A stretch of DNA of 5,445 nt from an uncultured Micrococcales bacterium (GTDB taxonomy: Bacteria; Actinomycetota; Actinomycetes; Actinomycetales; Microbacteriaceae), in NCBI GenBank assembly GCA_903820955.1, contig CAIJJH010000184.1, positions 1-5,445 of the forward strand, written 5' to 3'. Of this stretch, positions 1-5,445 are shown in pieces. The notes beneath the pieces are model-generated. The model was given only the letters and a program-made list of their open reading frames with translations, was not told where the DNA came from and made no database searches. Within the stretch, counting starts at the first letter, position 1. The number at the start of each line of letters is the position of its first letter. A program made the position numbers and the translations under genes.

Positions 1-867
1 ACCGATGGTGCTACCGAACCAGTCTGAGTAGAAGCGCCAAAAGTTACGGTTTCCGTAGGCGCTACATGAGTCTCCACTGCCATAGAGGTTGGCAAGTGCG
101 CTGGCGTTCGGTACGTAAGGCGTGTAGTAGTAAAGGTTTGCCGTCGCCTGGCTCTTTAGCGGGAAGCTTTTGGTGCCGCAAATGTCTTTAGAGCTAGTGC
201 AGTTTCCATTGGCATCGGAAGCAAGGCACTTGTTTGGGTGATATTGAATCGTGATGTTCGTGCCGACCTTCAGATAGGTGAACGAACTGTTTGGGTCACC
301 GTACCACTGAAGCTGACCGGCCGCCTTGTATAGCTGATTGAACAGCCCAGTAACCTGGGATCCTTTTCCGCAGATAGAAGGGTTCGAGTCTGGGCAGGCG
401 TAGCCGGTTGCCGCTCGATACATATATGCCGTTGGATTGGTGGCTTGAACCAGCCCTTGCTCTTTTTGCAACAGCACCAAAAGAACGCGCGGATTGATTC
501 CACAAGCGTGTGACACCGAGAAAATTATTTGCGCTGCGGTCTGATTGGTCGCGGCTGGTAGAGCCGAACAGCGACCGATCGAAGCCGCCTTTGCCATGGT
601 GTCCATCTTGTAATAGCGAAGACAGGTTGGCCCGCCGTCGTTGGCATTACAGATTGGCACCTTACTTTCGAGAAACCTTTGTATTTCGTCGACTGTCATG
701 GTGCCAAAGTCGTAGAAGACGCTGTCGCTGATGATCAGCCCAGGGTCGAACATTTTGCCAGTCAAAGCAGCCTGGGCCGGCAAACTCGGCCCCAGTGCAG
801 ACAACCCAAAGACAACCAGCAGCATGGTCACTGCGGTTGCGATTGCGCGTCTAAGGGACTTTAACAT
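1..867 (-). CDS. Secreted cysteine-rich actinobacterial protein, 'hemagglutinin'-type, possible lysozyme-like fold (3' end cut by window)
   Basis: The frame is open from an ATG at 867 to the window edge, giving the first 289 residues; the C-terminus lies outside. A Sec signal peptide is clear: basic residues at 3-7, a hydrophobic core at about 10-28, and a likely AQA/A cleavage after residue 33. The mature part opens with MFDPGLIISDSVFY (39-52) and contains INPRVLLVLLQKEQGLV (124-140), ATGYACPD (153-160) and YGNRNFWRFYSDWFGS (271-286). From memory these motifs mark a family of secreted actinobacterial proteins usually annotated as hemagglutinin or hypothetical. Ten cysteines (73, 82, 100, 122, 158, 166, 214, 223, 230, 268) suggest disulfides and an extracytoplasmic site. 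The helix ending in KEQ (Glu136) resembles the catalytic-Glu helix of lysozyme/SLT enzymes, so a peptidoglycan-related role is possible but inferred. It follows the lipoprotein gene by 4 nt with no clear ribosome-binding site, suggesting coupled translation. The reading frame is confident; the function is not. Confidence 0.85.
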   Translation of the reverse strand, partial: MLKSLRRAIATAVTMLLVVFGLSALGPSLPAQAALTGKMFDPGLIISDSVFYDFGTMTVDEIQRFLESKVPICNANDGGPTCLRYYKMDTMAKAASIGRCSALPAATNQTAAQIIFSVSHACGINPRVLLVLLQKEQGLVQATNPTAYMYRAATGYACPDSNPSICGKGSQVTGLFNQLYKAAGQLQWYGDPNSSFTYLKVGTNITIQYHPNKCLASDANGNCTSSKDICGTKSFPLKSQATANLYYYTPYVPNASALANLYGSGDSCSAYGNRNFWRFYSDWFGSTIG

Positions 868-871
868 TTGA

Positions 872-1336
872 CTAAGGAATTACTAGCTGCCCGACGGCAG
901 ATGTGCCGGTGTAGGTCGAGGACTGATATTGAACCGTGAAGGTTGCTGCGCCACTCACGAAACCCGCTAGAGGAAGATGTAGCGGAAAGCACTGGGTGTC
1001 GGTCACATTCGATTCGGCTCCCACTACGGCAACCTTGCGGGTTCCACCTTGGCTAACGATCAGAGTGCATTTACCACCGTCCTCGCTCACGTTTGAGGCT
1101 TGCGCGACCACATTGATGCCCGACGCATCGGCGGTCGAATCTACGACATCAACCTGAACTGGTTGAGGCTTGCCAGTCGGGGTGGGCTCCGCTGTCGACG
1201 TTGCTGACTCAGTCGGGGTCGAAGTCGGGCTTGGGGTCTGGTGGATTGCCGACCAGTTGGGCGTTAGAAACGCGCAGCCGCTCAGTGTGAGAGCCGAGAC
1301 CAACGCGAAACCGCTTAGAACTGCACGATATTTCAT
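872..1336 (-). CDS. Small lipoprotein with Thr/Pro/Ser stalk and beta-rich C-terminal domain
   Basis: This encodes a 154-residue exported lipoprotein. A basic start (MKYR) and hydrophobic stretch lead to a lipobox LSGC at 18-21, so Cys21 should be lipidated and anchor the protein to the outer face of the membrane. Residues about 34-58 are a low-complexity Thr/Pro/Ser/Glu linker, a typical spacer through the cell wall. The rest (about 60-154) is predicted by eye to be beta-strands with an EDGGKCT motif (85-91) and two cysteines (90, 116) that could pair; it resembles Ig-like domains seen at the ends of actinobacterial surface proteins, recalled from memory. The ATG at 1336 is chosen because an AGGAGG lies 6 nt upstream; a longer in-frame TTG start at 1357 would put that site inside the gene. 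It sits 4 nt before the secreted-protein gene, so the two probably work together. The exact function is unknown to me. Confidence 0.87.
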   Translation of the reverse strand: MKYRAVLSGFALVSALTLSGCAFLTPNWSAIHQTPSPTSTPTESATSTAEPTPTGKPQPVQVDVVDSTADASGINVVAQASNVSEDGGKCTLIVSQGGTRKVAVVGAESNVTDTQCFPLHLPLAGFVSGAATFTVQYQSSTYTGTSAVGQLVIP

Positions 1337-1342
1337 GCATAA

Positions 1343-1348
1343 CCTCCT
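1343..1348 (-). promoter_or_regulatory. Ribosome-binding site of the lipoprotein gene
   Basis: A perfect AGGAGG on the minus strand lies 6 nt before the ATG at 1336. This fixes the start and excludes the longer TTG form. Another ATG, at 1340 and out of frame, is only 2 nt from the site and is too close to be used well. This is the strongest ribosome-binding site in the window, suggesting good expression of the lipoprotein. Confidence 0.85.
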
Positions 1349-1364
1349 ACGAGCCAAAAAACGG

Positions 1365-1394
1365 CTAATAAGCGCCTTTTAGCGCCTAATTCAA
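1365..1394 (-). promoter_or_regulatory. Candidate sigma70-type promoter for the lipoprotein/secreted-protein pair
   Basis: On the minus strand a TTGAAT (-35-like, 1394-1389) is followed after 18 nt by TATTAG (-10-like, 1370-1365). Each matches the consensus at four of six positions. Transcription would begin near 1358, leaving a leader of about 20 nt before the lipoprotein ATG and including its AGGAGG. It lies in the only gap longer than a few bases in the window. It was read by eye; AT-rich gaps give such matches by chance, so this is a moderate-to-weak call. Confidence 0.35.
1371..1387 (-). repeat. Direct repeat AGGCGCT with 10-bp period inside the candidate promoter spacer
   Basis: Two exact copies of AGGCGCT (minus strand; AGCGCCT on the plus strand at 1371-1377 and 1381-1387) are separated by AAA, so they recur once per helical turn. 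They fall between the candidate -35 and -10 elements, where a regulator could bind on one DNA face. The same bases could also fold in RNA, since GCGC pairs with itself across a 6-nt loop, giving a weak hairpin. The repeat is directly visible; its role is inferred. Confidence 0.5.
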
Positions 1395-1414
1395 GAGTAA
1401 GTGTGAAGCCTGAA

Positions 1415-2512
1415 CTAACCCTGTAAGAGGCGCAGGGTTGAGGCCTTAGAACCCCGGATTGCTTCGCGCACGATTTCTCTGTATTGGCCAGAAGCGTTCG
1501 ACCAAACTTCTTCATCGGCGTCTTTGAGAAGTTCAGCGGCCGCCAGTTTGAAGGTAGCGAAAAAAGTGAGATTGGTTTCGGCGATAGCCGGGGCGAACAG
1601 CTGAAAATCGAGAGTGATTGCTCTGCTCAAATATCCCTTGTAAACAGCTTCTGGTACTACCCCGGATTTCACGGCCCTCTTGAGAATCAAGACGATTTCG
1701 CGAACGGAATCTACTCGATCGTTGAGACTTCGCAGTTCGGTAGTCATCTTTGATAGCGATTCCCCCTCGCCACGAACCCGCCAGGCGTACTGTCTGGCCG
1801 AAACAACGTTGAAGCTAGGCGCCTTCAAAAGCAAACGCATCATCAGGGTCATGTCTTCGTAGCGAACGTCCTCTGGGAACTTTGCTCCCCGGTAGAAGTC
1901 CCATTTGAAAAACTTGTTCCACGCGGTCAGGTCGCCGACCACCTCAGGTACGTCTCGAACCGTGACTTCCTTGCGATCCTTCGCGTAGGTGCCAGCAAAG
2001 CCTGGTCTATCGAAGTAACGAGCACCGTAGAAGCAACCGGGACGCCCAATGGCGAGCGAAGCCGAACTCGTCTCAAGCGACCTAACGTACCGTCTTATGG
2101 TGCCCATCGGCAGAATGTCATCCGAGTCGACAAACAGCAAATAGTCGGTTTCCTTGATTAGTTTGACGCCGGTGTTTCTCGCGGCTCCAAGACCGCCGTT
2201 CGGCTTACTGTGCACCTTGAGCCTGGCGTCGCGCCTAGCAATGGCCTCGAGAATCGCGAGCGACCCATCGGTGGCACCGTCGTTCACCGCGATAATCTCG
2301 AGGTTTCCGTAACCCTGACCCAAAATACTATTCACCGCGTCGGCTAAGAATGCTTCGACGTTATAAACGGGCAAAACTACGGTGACCTTTGGCTGCAGTG
2401 CACTTTGTTTGCCTTTGTTAAGGCGCCAAACCACCCTCTTCACCGCGTAATAGCAGGCTGGAACAAAGCCGCGTGCCAAGGCCCTTCGCACTAGCTTCTT
2501 CAGAGAGTCCAC
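1415..2512 (-). CDS. Family 2 glycosyltransferase, EpsJ/WcaA-like, soluble GT-A type
   Basis: This encodes a 365-residue GT-A glycosyltransferase that probably moves a sugar from a nucleotide-sugar onto the surface polymer or its lipid carrier at the cytoplasmic face. Visible motifs, numbered from the GTG start: VVLPVYN (45-51), VNDGATDGS (76-84), GLGAARNTG (107-115), the metal-binding DSDD (129-132), WNKFFK (198-203) and RYEDM (217-221), whose acidic pair likely holds the catalytic base. No transmembrane segment is apparent; a basic N-terminus (about 5-35) may touch the membrane. The GTG at 2512 overlaps the upstream TAG stop by one base (TAGTG) and has AAGGG 10 nt before it. An in-frame TTG at 2521 would add three residues but lies only 1 nt from that site. 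The gene follows the glycerophosphotransferase directly; in relatives I recall these two domains being fused in one protein. The sugar used cannot be told. Confidence 0.93.
   Translation of the reverse strand: MDSLKKLVRRALARGFVPACYYAVKRVVWRLNKGKQSALQPKVTVVLPVYNVEAFLADAVNSILGQGYGNLEIIAVNDGATDGSLAILEAIARRDARLKVHSKPNGGLGAARNTGVKLIKETDYLLFVDSDDILPMGTIRRYVRSLETSSASLAIGRPGCFYGARYFDRPGFAGTYAKDRKEVTVRDVPEVVGDLTAWNKFFKWDFYRGAKFPEDVRYEDMTLMMRLLLKAPSFNVVSARQYAWRVRGEGESLSKMTTELRSLNDRVDSVREIVLILKRAVKSGVVPEAVYKGYLSRAITLDFQLFAPAIAETNLTFFATFKLAAAELLKDADEEVWSNASGQYREIVREAIRGSKASTLRLLQG
1417..1439 (-). other. Stem-loop over the stop codon of the second glycosyltransferase gene
   Basis: A perfect 7-bp inverted repeat (AACCCTG / CAGGGTT) with a 9-nt loop covers the last codons of the glycosyltransferase gene and enters its TAG stop codon. 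No T-tract follows directly, so it is not a typical intrinsic terminator. It could protect or define an mRNA 3' end between the glycopolymer genes and the lipoprotein unit. The inverted repeat is visible; function is uncertain. Confidence 0.4.
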
Positions 2513-3690
2513 TAGCCCCAAACCCTTTTCACAACGCGCTTCGCAGCGCTGCCATCCTCGAGCCCATTGAACTTGCGCTGCCAGGCGCGGTACTTATCGA
2601 GATACTGGTTCGACACTTCGTCTATGCGCATCAAAGTTGCTAAAAGTTCGAAGTCTGAGTTAAGAATTGGTCCAGGTGCCTCCGACTCAAAGTCGAAATA
2701 GAAACCACGTTCTGCTCGGTACCGGTCAAGGTCGGGGGCCAAGAAAAGGATTGGCTTGCCGGTGACGGTGTAGTCGAACATGACCGATGAGTAGTCGGTT
2801 ACTAGGACGTCGGCTGCGAGGTAGAGATCGGTTACGTCCGGGTAGGTGGTGACATCGATCGCGTTGCCCGCTACCTTCGTCGTGTGCGCTTCGATGGTGT
2901 TGGAGTGCCCGCGAAACATCATTTTGAAACCCTCCGGGAGCTCGATTTCTGGGTCCATGAAGTTGACGGTGTCCCACTTCCCCGTTGCCGTGCGCTTAAA
3001 GTCACGCCAGGTCGGGGCGTAAAGCACGAGATTGACGCTCGGGTCGCGAACTCCAAGCGACTCTCGAATGCGCTGACGATCAGAACCGGTCGCGGTGGTC
3101 AACCTGTCGTTTCGAGGGTAGCCGCTCTCAATTACTTCGCCTGAAAAGCCGAAGGCGTTGGGGAGAATGTGGCTGCAAAACTCGTTTGGGGTGATCAGGT
3201 AATCCCAGTAGCTCGCCTCACGATCCATTGTGTCAAGGTAGCTCTTGGTCAGATAATTGGTAGAAATGTCTCGAGCCAATCGCTTAAGCGGTGTGCCGTG
3301 CCAAGTTTGCAGGTAAACCTGGCCAGGTACCTTCCTGAAAAACCAAGGAAAGTTGCTGTTGTTGACTAGGTATTTGGAGGTCGCCAAAGCTCGCAGGTAC
3401 GCCGTCGAGCCAAACGGCACTGCGGTCGAACCCTCAGGAGCATCGACCCCCTTTCCAACGGCCCAGAAAAATTTGAGTTCTGGGTGACTTGAGCGAAGCT
3501 CCAAGAAAACATCTAGTGGATTGCAGCCGACCATTGAACCGCGGTGGGATTCGAAAAGCACCGCGTTCTGCACCAGGCTTGCCCTGCCTGGGTGGTACTG
3601 AAGCTTGCGAATGTAAGCGGAACCCCGACGCCTGAGAGCGCCCATGACTCGGGTCGGTGAATAGGTCTTCGCGATGCGTTTGAGATCCAT
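2512..3690 (-). CDS. CDP-glycerol glycerophosphotransferase, TagB/TagF family (teichoic-acid-like polymer synthesis)
   Basis: This encodes a 392-residue enzyme of the Glyphos_transf family, which transfers glycerol-phosphate (or a similar polyol-phosphate) from a CDP-activated donor to a lipid-linked acceptor at the inner membrane face. Motifs, numbered from the ATG at 3690: WHGTPLK (130-136, with His131), GYPRND (190-195), YAPTWRD (224-230), FRGH (259-262, with His262), VTDYSSVMFDY (297-307) and ERGFYFDF (327-334). The two histidines match the pair known to be essential in TagF. The length fits a single catalytic domain, nearer TagB than the longer classical TagF, so priming versus polymerising activity cannot be settled. 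The ATG overlaps the preceding TGA by one base (TGATG) with CAGGAG 9 nt upstream. A longer TTG form from 3762 would run 73 nt into the preceding gene and is unlikely. Confidence 0.93.
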   Translation of the reverse strand: MDLKRIAKTYSPTRVMGALRRRGSAYIRKLQYHPGRASLVQNAVLFESHRGSMVGCNPLDVFLELRSSHPELKFFWAVGKGVDAPEGSTAVPFGSTAYLRALATSKYLVNNSNFPWFFRKVPGQVYLQTWHGTPLKRLARDISTNYLTKSYLDTMDREASYWDYLITPNEFCSHILPNAFGFSGEVIESGYPRNDRLTTATGSDRQRIRESLGVRDPSVNLVLYAPTWRDFKRTATGKWDTVNFMDPEIELPEGFKMMFRGHSNTIEAHTTKVAGNAIDVTTYPDVTDLYLAADVLVTDYSSVMFDYTVTGKPILFLAPDLDRYRAERGFYFDFESEAPGPILNSDFELLATLMRIDEVSNQYLDKYRAWQRKFNGLEDGSAAKRVVKRVWG

Positions 3691-4691
3691 CAGACTCGGC
3701 TCCTGTCGACCGTAGCCAAGTTCGCACCGCGAATCAAGCCAACCCAAAAACCGTAGCCCCAACTGAAGTGCATCGTAGGAAGCGCAACCAAGATAGCCAC
3801 TCGAGCCTTGATGCTTAGGCTCGGTGCCGTGATTGCAAGCGCGGCGACACCGAGGAGGTAACCTGCCAGCGGCACTAAACCTAGGACGTGACCAAAGGCC
3901 AAAAACCCAAGACCCACCGTGATGAGTAACAGTGTCAACGGCGGAGCGAAATAGCGCTTAGACGCGGTGGAGAAACTCCTTCTGGTCAGTTCGCCGCGCC
4001 AGACCCCTGTCGAATAGAACTGCTTCACCAAGCGATCGAAACGGCCTCGGGGCCAGTAGGTCACCGTCAACTCCGGGCTGAACCAAACCAAGCCACCGGT
4101 GGCCTTGATGCGCTGGGCAAGATCCCAGTCCTCGCCTCGAATGATTGCCTCGTTGTAACCGCCAACTCGAACCAGAGCGCTCTTTAGGAAGATGCCCAGG
4201 TAGGCCGATTCGGCCTCCCCCGCCGGACCACCGACGTGATACGCGGCACCACCGACGCCAAATCGACTGGTGTAAGCCCAGGCGACGGCCTTCTGAAATG
4301 AGCTTCTACCCTTGGCGGCCATGACGCCACCCAACAAGTCGGCTTTGGTCTCCAATAAAAGCTCGATACCGCGGGTCATGTAGTTTTCTGCTGGTTCGCT
4401 GTGTGCGTCCACTCGAATTACGTAATCGTGTTTAGCCTCACGAATCGACTGGTTCAAAGCAACCGTGGTGAGGCCCCGTGGATTTTCAATTAGGCGAACC
4501 GCCTTATGCGACTTTGCGATCTTCGCAGCGATTTTGTCGGTCTGGTCCCGGCTCGGGCCAAGCGCCAAGAGCAGCTCGAAGTCGCCCGGGTAATTCTGCC
4601 TAAGCACCGATTCAACAGCGGCCTCTAGGTGGTTCTCCTCGTTAAGCACCGGCATGATTACGCTTACCGCTGGGTATTTCTTTTGCGCCAT
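3690..4691 (-). CDS. Family 2 glycosyltransferase, ExoA-like, with C-terminal membrane segments
   Basis: This encodes a 333-residue glycosyltransferase of the ExoA-like GT2 group, named after succinoglycan ExoA and seen in many actinobacterial polysaccharide clusters. Its catalytic domain faces the cytoplasm: VIMPVLNEE (11-19), GPSRDQT (45-51), NPRGLTTVALNQSI (70-83), RVDAHSEP (93-100; DAH replaces the usual DXD, as is normal in this group), FGVGGAAYHVGG (144-155), GEDWDLAQRI (186-195) as the likely catalytic-base region, and a QFYSTGVWRGE segment (224-234) in the QxxRW-like position. Three hydrophobic stretches follow (about 250-270, 272-290, 297-320), probably anchoring it in the membrane. 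The ATG at 4691 starts 4 nt after the ABC ATPase stop without a strong ribosome-binding site, so coupled translation is likely. Its end overlaps the glycerophosphotransferase start. It probably adds a sugar to an undecaprenyl-linked intermediate; donor and acceptor are unknown. Confidence 0.93.
   Translation of the reverse strand: MAQKKYPAVSVIMPVLNEENHLEAAVESVLRQNYPGDFELLLALGPSRDQTDKIAAKIAKSHKAVRLIENPRGLTTVALNQSIREAKHDYVIRVDAHSEPAENYMTRGIELLLETKADLLGGVMAAKGRSSFQKAVAWAYTSRFGVGGAAYHVGGPAGEAESAYLGIFLKSALVRVGGYNEAIIRGEDWDLAQRIKATGGLVWFSPELTVTYWPRGRFDRLVKQFYSTGVWRGELTRRSFSTASKRYFAPPLTLLLITVGLGFLAFGHVLGLVPLAGYLLGVAALAITAPSLSIKARVAILVALPTMHFSWGYGFWVGLIRGANLATVDRSRV
3700..3705 (-). promoter_or_regulatory. 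Ribosome-binding site of the glycerophosphotransferase gene
   Basis: CAGGAG on the minus strand lies 9 nt before the ATG at 3690 and within the end of the preceding glycosyltransferase gene. With the TGATG junction, it supports translational coupling and decides the start against the TTG at 3762. Confidence 0.75.
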
Positions 4692-4695
4692 GAGA

Positions 4696-5445
4696 TTAGT
4701 CGATTGTGTTCGAACCGGTGAAGGCGTTATAGGCGTTGGTGACCTCGACCGGGTCTCCGTCCATTACGAGTTCACCCTTTTCGATCCAGATGACTCTCGT
4801 GCAGGTGTCAAGGATTGACTTCATGCTGTGACTCACCAAAAACACGGTTCCCGCCTGCTCTCGCATCTCACGCATTCTTGCCTCGGATTTGTTCCTAAAC
4901 TCTTGATCGCCGACCGCCAGAGCCTCGTCGATGATCAGAATGTCGTGGTTTCGCGACGCGGCGATTGCGAATCTCAGGCGAGCCGACATACCGCTCGAAT
5001 AGGTTCGCATCGGGAGGTCGATGAATTCTTCGAGCCCAGCGAAAGCGGTAATTGCCTCCACCTTGGTCTCGATTTCTTTGCGGCTGAAGCCCATCGCCAA
5101 ACCGCCAAGCATGATGTTCTTCTCACCACTGAGACCGGGCAAGAGCACGGCGCCAACACCTAGAAGGCTTGGCCGGGCGAATGCATACACCGCGCCAGTT
5201 TCGAGCTTCGTGAGACCAGCTATTCCTCGCATCAGCGATGACTTACCCGAGCCGTTCGAACCGATGATACCAATGGTGTCACCCTCATAAACCGTGAACG
5301 AGATGCCGCGAACGGCATGAACCTCGCGGACTCGAATCTTCTTGGTGAATAAGCCACCCTTAGCCATGTTGCCGGTGACTCGGCGCCCTGTCCCGAAAAC
5401 CTTGTAGATGATATGAGCGTTGTCGACGACCACCACCGGTTTGCG
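4696..5445 (-). CDS. ABC exporter ATPase, TagH/Wzt type (5' end cut by window)
   Basis: This is the ATP-binding subunit of a polysaccharide or teichoic-acid ABC exporter, working with a TagG/Wzm-like permease that is probably encoded just beyond the window. Numbering from the GTG at 5436: Walker A GSNGSGKS (59-66), the LLGVGAVLLPGLSGEKNI stretch (91-108) that stands in the Q-loop region of this subfamily, signature YSSGMS (146-151), Walker B ILIIDEA (166-172), D-loop VGD (175-177) and switch His203 in VSHS. It ends shortly after the ATPase core, so it lacks the long C-terminal carbohydrate-binding domain of Wzt proteins such as that for E. coli O9a. The frame stays open upstream of the GTG (codons for Arg-Lys-Pro) to the window edge, and the GTG has no ribosome-binding site, so I treat the gene as N-terminally partial by a few residues. 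It probably heads or sits early in the operon. Confidence 0.92.
   Translation of the reverse strand, partial: RKPVVVVDNAHIIYKVFGTGRRVTGNMAKGGLFTKKIRVREVHAVRGISFTVYEGDTIGIIGSNGSGKSSLMRGIAGLTKLETGAVYAFARPSLLGVGAVLLPGLSGEKNIMLGGLAMGFSRKEIETKVEAITAFAGLEEFIDLPMRTYSSGMSARLRFAIAASRNHDILIIDEALAVGDQEFRNKSEARMREMREQAGTVFLVSHSMKSILDTCTRVIWIEKGELVMDGDPVEVTNAYNAFTGSNTID

Noticed and set aside
510..864. Plus-strand open frames over the secreted-protein gene
   Set aside because: They are low-complexity, Arg/Cys-rich translations opposite a well-formed minus-strand gene with signal peptide and family motifs, so they are antisense shadows.
1337..1357. Seven-residue N-terminal extension of the lipoprotein from a TTG at 1357
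   Set aside because: The perfect AGGAGG would fall inside the coding region, whereas it is ideally spaced for the ATG at 1336, which also gives a normal lipoprotein signal peptide.
1360..1380. Intrinsic terminator using the T-run on the minus strand before the lipoprotein gene
   Set aside because: The only stems next to the T-run are 3-4 bp, and the stronger GCGC-based hairpin lies about 7 nt away from it; too weak to call a terminator.
2726..3144. Open frames on both strands within the glycerophosphotransferase gene
   Set aside because: They overlap a gene with clear conserved motifs, have no recognisable domains and no convincing ribosome-binding sites.
3691..3762. N-terminal extension of the glycerophosphotransferase from a TTG at 3762
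   Set aside because: It would overlap the preceding glycosyltransferase gene by 73 nt; the ATG at 3690 has a ribosome-binding site and a TGATG junction, and family homology begins only after it.
4828..5290. Plus-strand frames opposite the ABC ATPase
   Set aside because: The minus strand encodes intact Walker A, signature and Walker B motifs across this stretch; the opposite frames show nothing recognisable.
1..5445. Mobile element, CRISPR array, tRNA or rRNA
   Set aside because: I saw no transposase or integrase motifs, no regularly spaced long repeats and no tRNA/rRNA-like sequence; nearly the whole window is explained by six minus-strand genes.

Overview
The window looks like part of an actinobacterial chromosome. 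The proteins resemble those of Microbacteriaceae and relatives. The moderate GC content, very short intergenic gaps and overlapping genes suggest a small-genome lineage, such as the freshwater Rhodoluna/Aquiluna group, but that placement is only an inference. All six genes I can support lie on the minus strand, so transcription runs from the high-coordinate end to the low-coordinate end. I see no RNA gene, mobile element or CRISPR array.

Region 5445-2512/1415 is a cell-surface glycopolymer block. In order of transcription it holds a TagH/Wzt-type ABC exporter ATPase (5' end outside the window), an ExoA-like membrane-anchored family 2 glycosyltransferase, a TagB/TagF-type CDP-glycerol glycerophosphotransferase, and a second, soluble family 2 glycosyltransferase. 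The genes are separated by 4 nt or overlap by 1 nt (TGATG and TAGTG junctions), which strongly suggests one translationally coupled operon. The simplest reading is a teichoic-acid-like polymer: glycosyltransferases build a glycan or decorate the lipid-linked carrier, the TagB/F-type enzyme adds glycerol-phosphate or a related polyol-phosphate, and the ABC transporter (permease presumably just outside the window) exports the product.

Region 1336-1 holds two exported proteins separated by 4 nt: a small lipoprotein with a Thr/Pro/Ser stalk and a beta-rich domain, then a cysteine-rich secreted protein of an actinobacterial family often labelled 'hemagglutinin', cut by the window edge. I suggest it has a lysozyme-like fold. 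The 78-nt gap between this pair and the upstream glycosyltransferase carries a plausible promoter whose spacer holds a 7-bp direct repeat with 10-bp period, and a stem-loop lies over the preceding stop codon. The pair may therefore be a separately controlled envelope unit beside the polymer cluster.

Nothing here is clearly a new system. The least explained parts are the lipoprotein/secreted-protein pair and its control region. Several gene starts were moved from the longest possible reading frame because overlaps and ribosome-binding sites favour shorter forms.
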